Origin: Candidatus Gerdarchaeota archaeon
GTDB taxonomy: Archaea > Asgardarchaeota > Heimdallarchaeia > JABLTI01
DNA length: 6,550 nt
Direction: 5' to 3'
Assembly: GCA_016840945.1 (NCBI GenBank)
Contig: JAEORJ010000356.1
Coordinates: forward strand, 1-6,550
This document shows, piece by piece, positions 1 through 5,033 of this stretch (the first letter of the stretch is position 1; every line of letters begins with the position of its first letter). The notes under the pieces were generated by a model that ran no database searches, was not told where the DNA came from, and saw nothing but the letters and a program-made list of their open reading frames with translations. A program made the translations under genes and the position numbers.

Positions 1-212
1 ACATAGACAGTATATCTATTACCATGAAGGTAAGAACTTACTGAATATTCATAGTTATAATCCTTTGCTAAAGATAAAGCAAGAAACCTATCACTAAGAT
101 ATTCTTCTCCAATTCTTTCAGCTTTTGCACTGTCAGATTCACCAAGACACCCGCTTAAACATCCTACACTAACTACCAAAACGGCTATTAGCAATACTAA
201 TTTCTTATTCAT
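1..212 (-). CDS. Small lipoprotein, N-terminal part (cut by window edge)
   Basis: The reading frame opens with ATG at 212 and runs off the left window edge without a stop, giving about 70 residues. It starts MNKKLVLLIAVLVVSVGC and then has the lipobox LSGC with the lipidated cysteine at residue 22, so the mature protein should be tethered to the outer face of the cytoplasmic membrane. The visible mature part (residues 23-70) is hydrophilic and begins LGESDSAKAERIGEEYLSDR, then a Tyr/Ser-rich stretch; I recognise no domain. A purine-rich AAAGGGAAGG immediately precedes the ATG and serves as the ribosome site. It is the last visible gene of the co-oriented array, 32 bases after the OB-fold-like lipoprotein gene. 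The leader belongs to the same subfamily as those of the genes starting at 3185 and 5363. The lipoprotein call is firm; the function is unknown because the C-terminus is missing. Confidence 0.8.
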   Translation of the reverse strand, partial: MNKKLVLLIAVLVVSVGCLSGCLGESDSAKAERIGEEYLSDRFLALSLAKDYNYEYSVSSYLHGNRYTVY

Positions 213-244
213 CCTTCCCTTTCTCAAACCTCAACTTCATACTT

Positions 245-607
245 CTATGCTGTCTCAATCTTTGAAACCTCAAGGTAATATTCAGCCATGATAAGTTTAT
301 CTGTATATTCTGCATCTCTAACTATACCTGTAAATTTGTATAATGTTCCAGAGTAAAGTTTTGAAGGTTTTACCACATTATTTAAGTTTAAGGCATACAT
401 ATTATTATAACCTTCATCAAATATTGCATAAGGACTATTATCATCTCCACCATAACAAGTTCCTTTTATAGTTACAGTTTTACCTATGTAATCATTTGTA
501 TGTTCTCTTATTTGAGTTACTGTTGTTAATTTTGTCTCACTACATCCACTCAATCCAACAGCAAGAAGTATGACAATTATTCCAACTATCATTAGTTGTT
601 TCTTCAT
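245..607 (-). CDS. OB-fold-like lipoprotein
   Basis: A 120-residue secreted lipoprotein. Residues 1-21 form a leader (MKKQLMIVGIIVILLAVG, then LSGC) with the lipid-attachment cysteine at residue 22. The mature part (about 30-118) reads like a single OB-type beta barrel: an opening helix-like 'TQIREHTNDYIGKTVTIKGT', a strand pattern through 'YAIFDEG' and 'YALNL', a 'LYSGTLYKFTGIV' strand, and a closing 'YYLEVSKIE'. This resembles the small OB-fold lipoproteins of bacteria and archaea, which often bind an oligosaccharide, nucleic acid or peptide, but no ligand-binding residues can be named here. The start is clear: AGGGG lies about nine bases upstream of ATG 607, and the stop is TAG. The first 67 bases are about 85% identical to the start of the lipoprotein gene at 4558, although the mature parts are unrelated. 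The fold assignment is inference from strand pattern only. Confidence 0.8.
   Translation of the reverse strand: MKKQLMIVGIIVILLAVGLSGCSETKLTTVTQIREHTNDYIGKTVTIKGTCYGGDDNSPYAIFDEGYNNMYALNLNNVVKPSKLYSGTLYKFTGIVRDAEYTDKLIMAEYYLEVSKIETA
541..607 (-). repeat. Leader repeat A, copy 1
   Basis: This 67-base segment encodes the signal peptide and lipobox of the OB-fold-like lipoprotein. It aligns without gaps to 4492-4558, with 57 of 67 bases identical by my count. The similarity ends just after the lipobox cysteine, and the mature genes are unrelated. Confidence 0.75.
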
Positions 608-634
608 CTAATCAGACCCCTTCTTTTCAGTATC

Positions 635-988
635 TTACTTCTTCTTTTTTTTATTCATCTTATTTTTCATACTTGCTAAACAAAATATAAAAAATACTAC
701 AGCAAAAGGTATAATAATTAATAAACAGGCATCTATCCAATTTTGAGTGTAGTCCTCTGTATCATCAGAGCTACTATCTGAATAGTCAGATGAGCCATAG
801 AAACATTCATTACATTCATAATATAATACAGCGATACTATGCCTACATTCTTCCATACTCTCTCCAGTAAGTTTATGTGTTGTTTCAGCCAATTCCTCGC
901 ATTCCTCACAGGTTTTCCTAGATTCAACAGATGGCACAATTAATATCATTGTCAGAATTAGTAAAAAAATAATTATTTTTTTATTCAT
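635..988 (-). CDS. Cys-rich exported protein with C-terminal membrane anchor
   Basis: A hypothetical protein of 117 residues when started at ATG 988. I prefer this start because its ATG overlaps the TGA stop of the upstream nuclease gene as ATGA, the usual sign of translational coupling, and because MNKK is how other leaders here begin. An in-frame ATG at 1000 would add four residues, but the AGGGA at 1001-1005 would abut it with no spacer. Residues 1-23 are a signal peptide (MNKKIIIFLLILTMILIV, PSVES) without a lipobox. The ectodomain (24-85) has five cysteines at 27, 30, 48, 59 and 62, including CEEC and CNEC pairs, and then an acidic Ser/Asp/Tyr linker. A helix at about 88-106 is followed by the basic tail MNKKKKK, giving a type I topology. 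The paired cysteines suggest metal binding or disulfides. No homologous family is recognised. Confidence 0.75.
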   Translation of the reverse strand: MNKKIIIFLLILTMILIVPSVESRKTCEECEELAETTHKLTGESMEECRHSIAVLYYECNECFYGSSDYSDSSSDDTEDYTQNWIDACLLIIIPFAVVFFIFCLASMKNKMNKKKKK

Positions 989-1644
989 TTTCTTAGCCAT
1001 TCCCTAAATGCTTCTTTCTTTGCTTTATACCATTTCTTGTACCATCTTGAAAACCTATAAGCTAGAATATGCACTCCTAGATAAAACACTATAAAACCAA
1101 CTATTAAAACTAAGATAGCAACAAATATATTAAAGATAGAAATAAACAATGCAAGGAGGATTAAAGCAATTCCTAAACAAGTAATCCAGATACCCCATTG
1201 TGATTGTTGACTAATTACATCTTTCTTTAATATTTCTTTCATAGTAGGTTTCTTAGTGGTTTGCTCTGGTTTTTCTACAACTTCTTTAACAACAGATTTA
1301 GAAGGTGCAATTGGGGATATTACCGATTGTCTTTTTTCTTGAATCTCAGTAATCCTTCTAAGTAAAAAGTGTTGCCATTTACCTTCGTCTTTATATGTCT
1401 CTACAAAAATAATGGGTACTTCATTTTTCTTATATATTATATCTCGTCTTTCGTATTCTTCTGTTCTTTCTGCACCACATACTTCTATGTATATGTTTAA
1501 ATCTGATAAGTAGAAATCAGGATAAAATGTTCTTTGTCTATCGCCTAAATCATAAACAGATACACTAGGTTGAAACTTCCATCTAAACTTTTTTGTAGTA
1601 AGGAAATCAGCGACTTTCCTTTCTTCTCCAGTCATTCCAACCAT
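985..1644 (-). CDS. PD-(D/E)XK nuclease-like domain with two C-terminal membrane helices
   Basis: A two-part protein of 219 residues from ATG 1644. Residues 5-100 look like a small PD-(D/E)XK restriction-endonuclease-like fold: a conserved-looking Glu-rich first helix (GEERKVADFL), then FYPDFYL with the Asp at 43, then IYIEVCG with the Glu at 54. The Lys normally found two residues after that Glu is Cys56 here. This occurs in subfamilies where a basic residue from the next helix, here YERRDIIYKK, may substitute. Residues 100-150 are a polar linker. Helices at about 151-169 and 172-195 are strongly hydrophobic, and the tail is Trp/Lys-rich. The domain would therefore sit at the cytoplasmic membrane face. 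GTG 1653 is an alternative start, but GAGTG at 1651-1655 has ideal spacing for ATG 1644. The stop overlaps the next gene's ATG. The preceding gene, a metalloprotease, ends nine bases upstream. Nuclease activity is inferred. Confidence 0.72.
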   Translation of the reverse strand: MVGMTGEERKVADFLTTKKFRWKFQPSVSVYDLGDRQRTFYPDFYLSDLNIYIEVCGAERTEEYERRDIIYKKNEVPIIFVETYKDEGKWQHFLLRRITEIQEKRQSVISPIAPSKSVVKEVVEKPEQTTKKPTMKEILKKDVISQQSQWGIWITCLGIALILLALFISIFNIFVAILVLIVGFIVFYLGVHILAYRFSRWYKKWYKAKKEAFREWLRK

Positions 1645-1650
1645 AATCAA

Positions 1651-1655
1651 CACTC
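1651..1655 (-). promoter_or_regulatory. Ribosome site deciding the start of the PD-(D/E)XK-like gene
   Basis: GAGTG lies six bases before ATG 1644 and overlaps both the GTG alternative start and the TGA stop of the metalloprotease gene. Nothing resembling a ribosome site precedes the GTG itself, which favours ATG 1644. The same GAGTG-TT-AT-ATGG arrangement recurs before the metalloprotease gene. Confidence 0.45.
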
Positions 1656-2295
1656 ATAGTCTTTTTCTTTTTCTAATAAATCCACAATGTGGGCATTTTT
1701 CATAATATCTAAAGATTACGGTACCACAATTTTTGCAATTAATTTTTGAATCCTTCCATGACGGAAGTTTTATTCCACCTTTTTCGTTAAAATTCTGTTT
1801 AGCCCATTCAGTATATCCTTTTGGAGCATCTCTATAAGTAGCTTCCGCTGACCATCCTACTGCTAATCTTTTTTTAGCAATATCATGAAATTCTTCAAAC
1901 CCTATCTTATCGACTTTATTTTCTTCTTCTGTTGCTCTCTTACCACCATTAATATTAACCACACCACTTCTTATTGGATTAAATGAACCAATACTATTCT
2001 CTACATATTCTTTATCAAATTCTGCCCCATGTGGTTTAACTTTATAGTGACTTAATTCGTGTCTAACAACTCTTCGTATATCATTAGCATTCATAGTCAT
2101 AAGATGTCTTCTAGAAACATAAATAACATGGTTAGTCGTATCTATACAAGCTATTACATTTGATGATTTATTGGGTATATACCCATCATAAAATTCTACT
2201 TTTGGAGTTGTTTCTAACCCCAAATCTTTTGAGATTTCTTCGACTACATTTCTAAAGTCTTGTTCTTTAGCTTCCATCATTCCCATTATTAACAC
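1654..2295 (-). CDS. SprT-like zinc metalloprotease with C-terminal zinc ribbon
   Basis: A soluble protein of 213 residues from GTG 2295 (or 210 from ATG 2286). Residues 20-100 match the SprT/Spartan-like pattern: a conserved strand 'NHVIYVSRRHL', then 'VVRHELSHYKVKPHG', where H79, E80 and H83 form an HExxH zinc site and H89 is a likely third ligand, followed by EFD. A C-terminal zinc ribbon uses C187, C190, C201 and C204 (CKNC and CPHC), and the end is basic (RKRKRL). SprT-family proteins cut proteins crosslinked to DNA, and a C-terminal zinc ribbon is common in them. Residues 100-180 are not recognised. For the start, GGAG five bases before GTG 2295 supports the longer form, while GAGTG six bases before ATG 2286 supports the shorter. 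It lies between HNH-like and PD-(D/E)XK-like genes, which fits a DNA-directed role. A generic HExxH peptidase is the alternative. Confidence 0.75.
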   Translation of the reverse strand: MLIMGMMEAKEQDFRNVVEEISKDLGLETTPKVEFYDGYIPNKSSNVIACIDTTNHVIYVSRRHLMTMNANDIRRVVRHELSHYKVKPHGAEFDKEYVENSIGSFNPIRSGVVNINGGKRATEEENKVDKIGFEEFHDIAKKRLAVGWSAEATYRDAPKGYTEWAKQNFNEKGGIKLPSWKDSKINCKNCGTVIFRYYEKCPHCGFIRKRKRL

Positions 2296-2306
2296 TCAGA
2301 CTCCAA

Positions 2307-2810
2307 TTATTTCTTTCTCCTACTTTTACTTTTTTTCTTTGTTGATTTTTTCTTAGTTGTTCTTTTCTTTCTCTTTGCTCTTTTTTGTGTTTTTTTCTTT
2401 TGAATTTTCTTAACTTTGCGTTTTGGTTTCTTTATAGTTTTTTTCTTTGTGGTCTTCTTTTTAGTAGTTTTTCTTTTTCTGGTTTTTCTTCTTGCAATAG
2501 GTTTTTTCTTGGTTGCTTTCTTTTTTCTTTTGACCTTATGTCTTATAGTTACTATCTCTTTTTCATCCCCAGTAATATAATAATGTGTAACAACCTTCCT
2601 TGTATGTCCATATTTTCTATGACAAGTCGGACAAAGAAACTGGACGGTTTTAGCTGTAGGTGATATAGTAGGTGAACGCCAATGATGAAAATCACCATGA
2701 ATTCGTGCTAATTGTATGCCACAACATTCACAGTATCCTTTTGCTCTTTTGTACACTTCTGTTTTAACACTAGCTTTAATCGGCTTTCTGCTTTCTTCTT
2801 CATATCCCAA
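2307..2810 (-). CDS. HNH endonuclease-like protein with long lysine-rich tail
   Basis: A 167-residue protein. Residues 14-70 carry an HNH/zinc-finger pattern: VYKRAKGYCECCG with C27 and C30, then DFHHW (H42, H43), then LCPTCHRKYGH with C60, C63, H64 and H69. Four cysteines are placed to bind structural zinc, and H43 and H64/H69 are the likely catalytic or metal-site histidines. The position usually held by Asn in HNH enzymes (five before C60) is Thr55, so cleavage activity is uncertain. Residues 92-167 are almost entirely Lys, Arg and Thr, like a histone H1 or AlgP-type tail, and should bind nucleic acid without sequence specificity. The start must be TTG 2810: no ATG, GTG or other TTG lies in frame between it and the TAG at 2844-2846, and GGAAGGGA sits ten bases upstream. 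The metalloprotease gene starts 11 bases after its stop. Confidence 0.78.
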   Translation of the reverse strand: MGYEEESRKPIKASVKTEVYKRAKGYCECCGIQLARIHGDFHHWRSPTISPTAKTVQFLCPTCHRKYGHTRKVVTHYYITGDEKEIVTIRHKVKRKKKATKKKPIARRKTRKRKTTKKKTTKKKTIKKPKRKVKKIQKKKTQKRAKRKKRTTKKKSTKKKSKSRRKK

Positions 2811-2820
2811 TTGCGTATTA

Positions 2821-2828
2821 TCCCTTCC
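2821..2828 (-). promoter_or_regulatory. Ribosome site supporting a TTG start
   Basis: GGAAGGGA lies ten bases before TTG 2810, the only usable start codon in the HNH-like frame before an upstream TAG. The ATG at 2830 in another frame leads to a short unrelated reading frame and is not the gene start. Confidence 0.5.
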
Positions 2829-2843
2829 ATCAACTACAATTTT

Positions 2844-3185
2844 CTATTGTTTCTCATATTCACATATAAAATTGCCCCTTGCGAGGACTACATGTATTAT
2901 ATCACCTTTAGTTAGAAATGCATAATCATATGCTCGTTCATAATTCCCACTATAAAATACTAAACTGCCGTCTTTAACATCCCATTTTTTGTCTATCCAA
3001 AAATTTAATTCTTCAGGTAAACCTTGATGACTTCCATCAGAATAAATTCTAAATGAACTTTGGATATTTTCATCAGTTGATACCCAAGTACCGACTAATT
3101 TGTCCTTATCAGAACTGTCACACCCACTTAAAAAACTGACACTAACTATCATTAAGGCAATCAACAATATCGCCATTTTATTCAT
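2844..3185 (-). CDS. Lipocalin-like small lipoprotein
   Basis: A 113-residue lipoprotein. The leader MNKMAILLIALMIVSVSF is followed by LSGC with the lipidated cysteine at residue 22. The mature domain begins DKLVGTWVS and continues with an antiparallel strand pattern (SFRIYSDGS, KKWDVKDGSLVFYSG, YAFLTKGDIIHVVL, FICEYEK). The opening 'LVGTW' and the alternating strands resemble lipocalin-like or DUF5640-type beta-barrel lipoproteins; this is a pattern resemblance, and no ligand can be named. GAGG lies eight bases before ATG 3185, so the start is secure. The leader DNA is about 80% identical to that of the PGF-anchored protein starting at 5363. A TTTATAAA at 3236-3243 could give it a promoter of its own. 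The stop (TAG) lies 33 bases before the HNH-like gene. Confidence 0.8.
   Translation of the reverse strand: MNKMAILLIALMIVSVSFLSGCDSSDKDKLVGTWVSTDENIQSSFRIYSDGSHQGLPEELNFWIDKKWDVKDGSLVFYSGNYERAYDYAFLTKGDIIHVVLARGNFICEYEKQ
3139..3185 (-). repeat. Leader repeat B, copy 1
   Basis: This is the start of the lipocalin-like lipoprotein gene. It aligns without gaps to 5317-5363, with 38 of 47 bases identical by eye. Both encode an AILLIA-type signal core. The leader at 212 is a more distant member. Confidence 0.6.
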
Positions 3186-3202
3186 ATTTGCTTCCTCAAA
3201 TT

Positions 3203-3721
3203 TTAATTATTTTTTCTCTGTTTTTGTTTATTATCTTTATAAATGTTATAACTTAAATAGACACTAAAACAGATTATTGTGTAAATAATGAAATCAACAA
3301 ATAAATACAACCAATTTGAAATATTAACGCCAGTACCTGTTAATTGAAGCCACCCTAAAGGAAAACCAACTTTTATATTAAATCCACTTGTATAATTTGC
3401 ACCAAGAGCAATAACTCCAATTATTATTGATAATGCAATTAATCCAACTGCCAATATCAATGAAAATCCAAAAATATAAGCTGTATTAAGCCAATTTAAA
3501 GGTGTAATTTCTACAGCCTCCTTTTCTTCATCCCTTAGTCTCTTTTCTTCTTCAATTTCTTTTCTAATTTTTTGTTCTATTTCAATAGTTAATTTTTTTC
3601 GCAAATCATTTTCAATTTCTTTTTCCCAATCTTTTACACTCACGGTTTTTCTACCGCATCCTTCACAAAAATTACCATCTTCTCTAAGTTTAGCACCACA
3701 AAAACTACAATATCTCGGCAT
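3203..3721 (-). CDS. Zinc-ribbon, coiled-coil, two-helix membrane protein
   Basis: A 172-residue membrane protein of unknown role. Its order is zinc ribbon, coiled coil, two helices. Residues 1-24 hold CSFC and CEGC (C5, C8, C19, C22), a double-zinc-ribbon knuckle. Residues 30-70 are a highly charged Glu/Lys/Arg helix likely to form a coiled coil. Helices lie at about 81-107 and 136-159, joined by a Gly-rich extracellular loop, and the tail KDNKQKQRKNN is basic. This topology puts the ribbon, coiled coil and C-terminus in the cytoplasm. Such ribbon-plus-helix proteins are common and uncharacterised in archaea and bacteria; the ribbon probably mediates protein contacts. The start is firm: GAGGTGAT precedes ATG 3721 by three to four bases and contains the TGA stop of the upstream gene, so the two are translationally coupled. 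Confidence 0.78.
   Translation of the reverse strand: MPRYCSFCGAKLREDGNFCEGCGRKTVSVKDWEKEIENDLRKKLTIEIEQKIRKEIEEEKRLRDEEKEAVEITPLNWLNTAYIFGFSLILAVGLIALSIIIGVIALGANYTSGFNIKVGFPLGWLQLTGTGVNISNWLYLFVDFIIYTIICFSVYLSYNIYKDNKQKQRKNN
3236..3243 (-). promoter_or_regulatory. Possible internal TATA box for the gene at 3185
   Basis: TTTATAAA lies inside the 3' end of the zinc-ribbon gene, 50 bases before the lipoprotein ATG at 3185. It is identical to the candidate box at 5403-5410 and at a similar distance. It could let the lipocalin-like lipoprotein and the nuclease cassette be transcribed separately. There is no BRE-like sequence I would rely on, and the AT background makes this weak. Confidence 0.25.
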
Positions 3722-3731
3722 TTTATCACCT
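3722..3731 (-). promoter_or_regulatory. Ribosome site shared with upstream stop codon
   Basis: GAGGTGATAA directly precedes ATG 3721 and includes the TGA stop (3726-3728) of the twin-ribbon gene. Ribosomes ending one gene are placed to begin the next, which supports translational coupling of the two zinc-ribbon membrane proteins. Confidence 0.65.
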
Positions 3732-4148
3732 CAATCTATAACCACATTTAAAACAAAAATCAGGTGAACCCTCTAATTCCACTCCACATTTTGGACAAAA
3801 TTTTGTTTTATTAGATTCATCAAATTTTTTTCCACAATATGGACAAATATTTGCATCAGATGGGATAGAACGACCGCATTCCCCACAGCTCATATCGTTT
3901 GCCTTTGTATTTGTTTGAATGGGATGATTAATTTTCGTTTTACTCATATCAAAAGAAGCATAAACAATGCTACCAACAAGACATAAAATTCCTATAACAA
4001 TAAACACTTCACCAATACCTCTAAATGGATAACCCACAGTACGAGTCATTCCGTATACTGATATTGTTTCAGGTATATTTCTTAAAATAAAACCAAATAT
4101 TATTAATGCACTAGAACCGACTAAATTACCAACATGCTTTTGTTTCAT
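3726..4148 (-). CDS. Two-helix membrane protein with twin C-terminal zinc ribbons
   Basis: A 140-residue protein whose order is the reverse of the next gene: membrane helices first (about 8-23 and 45-66), then two consecutive zinc ribbons. The first ribbon uses C88, C91, C102 and C105 (CGEC, CPYC); the second uses C118, C121, C132 and C135 (CPKC, CFKC). The protein ends five residues after the last cysteine. Both helices are short of charge and separated by a loop of about 20 residues, so N- and C-termini are probably both cytoplasmic. The start is clear from GGGAGG, six bases before ATG 4148. It ends four bases before the ATG of the zinc-ribbon gene at 3721 and shares its ribosome site with that gene, so the two products may work together. 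The function is not recognised. Confidence 0.78.
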   Translation of the reverse strand: MKQKHVGNLVGSSALIIFGFILRNIPETISVYGMTRTVGYPFRGIGEVFIVIGILCLVGSIVYASFDMSKTKINHPIQTNTKANDMSCGECGRSIPSDANICPYCGKKFDESNKTKFCPKCGVELEGSPDFCFKCGYRLR

Positions 4149-4168
4149 TTCTTTCCTCCCTCAAAATA

Positions 4169-4558
4169 CTATATTCTTGACCAAACAGAAACAGTATAAT
4201 GATGATATTGCTCAAAGTATTTATCATAATAATAGTAATAAACACTAAAATCTTCGGTTTCACCTTTTGCTATATATCTAATTTGTTGTTTATTAGTGAA
4301 CAATAACTCATTATCACTATCATAAAATTTGACCGTGACTTCAGCATAATCAACATTCTTATCTCCAATATTTTTTATTTTACCATATACTCTTATCAGT
4401 CCCCACGCTGAATTTGCTTGACTGTCATCGACATTATGACTTTCAATAATAATATACCCACTACCACTATTGCTATTATTTGATTGTTCGTTACACCCAC
4501 TTAATGAAACAGCAAGAAGTATGACTACTATCCCAATAATCATTAGTTGTTTTTTCAT
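4169..4558 (-). CDS. FxLYD-like lipoprotein
   Basis: A 129-residue lipoprotein from ATG 4558. The leader MKKQLMIIGIVVILLAVS ends in LSGC, with the lipidated cysteine at residue 22. A low-complexity Asn/Ser/Gly spacer (25-34) precedes a beta-sandwich-like domain at about 53-127. Its features, GLIRVYGKIKNIGDKNVDYA, EVTVKFYDSDNELL, then YIAKGETEDFSV and YTVSV, match the FxLYD pattern (a strand with 'g.v.N.g', a 'vk.YD..g.ll' strand, and an 'i..G....f' turn). These domains sit on envelope proteins in bacteria and archaea, and their roles are mostly unknown. GTG 4570 would extend the frame by four residues directly after the TAA of the previous gene. I prefer ATG 4558 because GTGAG at 4566-4570 then serves as ribosome site and the leader lines up exactly with the one at 607. 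The run YYYYY near residues 107-111 is unusual. Confidence 0.78.
   Translation of the reverse strand: MKKQLMIIGIVVILLAVSLSGCNEQSNNSNSGSGYIIIESHNVDDSQANSAWGLIRVYGKIKNIGDKNVDYAEVTVKFYDSDNELLFTNKQQIRYIAKGETEDFSVYYYYYDKYFEQYHHYTVSVWSRI
4492..4558 (-). repeat. Leader repeat A, copy 2
   Basis: This is the partner of 541-607 and encodes the leader of the FxLYD-like lipoprotein. A third, truncated copy lies at 4973-5006. Confidence 0.75.
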
Positions 4559-4570
4559 ATTTTTTCTCAC

Positions 4571-4942
4571 TTAATCTACTTTACCTGTACCATCACACCA
4601 ACGACAATCTCCAGTTCCATCACATGATGTACACTCTTTTACATAAGGGGGGAAAGAATAATACCAGAAACCCGAGCCACTACAACTTTGACATTCTCCA
4701 GTCCCATCACAGTGTTCACAGTTTGCATGGAATATTTTTGTTTCATTTGCAACATAAGCAATTATTACAATTGCTATTATTAGAACAATTGTAATTATTA
4801 CTAACATTGTTTTAGTATCAGAATTTGAATTAGTTTCTGTATTAACTGTAGAATGAGAATGGCTAATTACTCTTTTACCACAACTATCACAAAACTTTGA
4901 TTCATCACGGAGTTCTTTTCCACATTCCTCACATTTAACCAT
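4571..4942 (-). CDS. Zinc ribbon, membrane helix and DnaJ-type CxxCxGxG repeats
   Basis: A 123-residue protein with three parts. Residues 1-22 form a zinc ribbon (C4, C7, C18, C21), followed by a His/Ser/Thr/Asn linker. A single hydrophobic helix lies at 46-65. Residues 75-120 hold DnaJ-type zinc-finger repeats: CEHCDGTG, CQSCSGSG, then after a Tyr/Phe/Pro loop CTSCDGTG and CRWCDGTG. The four CxxCxGxG units would bind two zinc ions in a DnaJ-like cysteine-rich domain, but there is no J domain. With one helix, the two metal domains lie on opposite sides of the membrane: the ribbon probably inside, the DnaJ-like repeats outside. The repeats are homologous in style to those of the gene at 5363, including paired spacing. 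GGGAGG just before ATG 4942 fixes the start. The stop TAA abuts the leader of the FxLYD-like gene. Function unknown; thiol chemistry or metal-dependent protein binding are possibilities. Confidence 0.77.
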   Translation of the reverse strand: MVKCEECGKELRDESKFCDSCGKRVISHSHSTVNTETNSNSDTKTMLVIITIVLIIAIVIIAYVANETKIFHANCEHCDGTGECQSCSGSGFWYYSFPPYVKECTSCDGTGDCRWCDGTGKVD

Positions 4943-4950
4943 TTTTCCTC

Positions 4951-4980
4951 CCTCTAAATCATTATTTCAAAACAACTATC
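4951..4980 (-). repeat. Upstream-region repeat, copy 1
   Basis: This 30-base untranslated segment lies in front of the gene at 4942 and includes its ribosome site edge. About 24 of 30 bases match 5371-5400, exactly 420 bases away, in front of the other CxxCxGxG gene. On the coding strand both copies contain ATAGTTGTTTT and AATGATTT before the purine-rich ribosome site. This suggests that the two genes arose by duplication together with their leaders. Confidence 0.6.
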
Positions 4981-5006
4981 CCAACTATCATTTGTTGTTT
5001 TTTCAT
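4962..5006 (-). pseudogene. Remnant of a lipoprotein leader (14 codons)
   Basis: Between the two CxxCxGxG genes the minus strand reads MKKQQMIVGIVVLK and then TAA TGA. The first 12 residues match the leader of the lipoproteins starting at 607 (MKKQLMIVGIIV) and 4558 (MKKQLMIIGIVV). By eye, 30 of 34 bases at 4973-5006 match 4525-4558. The match stops at ATAGTTGTT, after which the DNA matches the untranslated leader of the gene at 5363 instead. No strong ribosome site precedes it. I read it as a broken leader left by recombination. A translated 14-residue leader peptide controlling the downstream gene is possible but less likely. Confidence 0.6.
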
Positions 5007-5033
5007 TTTTTGATTTCAACTATTAAGAGAAGA

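Noticed and set aside
685..695. TATA-like TTTATATT on the minus strand upstream of the gene at 607
   Set aside because: It lies within the coding 3' end of the Cys-rich gene in an A-rich stretch about 80 bases from the start codon; too weak to annotate.
733..939. Second minus-strand frame of 68 codons inside the Cys-rich exported gene
   Set aside because: It is wholly contained in a better-supported gene with a signal peptide and membrane helix, and it has no recognisable domain.
2331..2540. T-rich runs on the plus strand resembling repeats or archaeal terminators
   Set aside because: They are the complement of Lys codons in the coding tail and lie within a gene on the other strand.
2385..2663. 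Plus-strand reading frame of 92 codons rich in Phe, Ser and Leu
   Set aside because: It is the antisense of the lysine-rich HNH-like gene; its Phe-rich composition simply mirrors the Lys codons, and it has no ribosome site.
2712..2925. Two overlapping plus-strand frames of 67 and 69 codons
   Set aside because: They run antisense across the HNH-like gene start and the lipoprotein end, with no domain or ribosome site.
541..5006. Dispersed similar segments considered as CRISPR repeats or mobile-element ends
   Set aside because: The copies are few, widely spaced, in frame with signal peptides and of unequal length; no spacers, terminal inverted repeats, transposase or cas genes are present.
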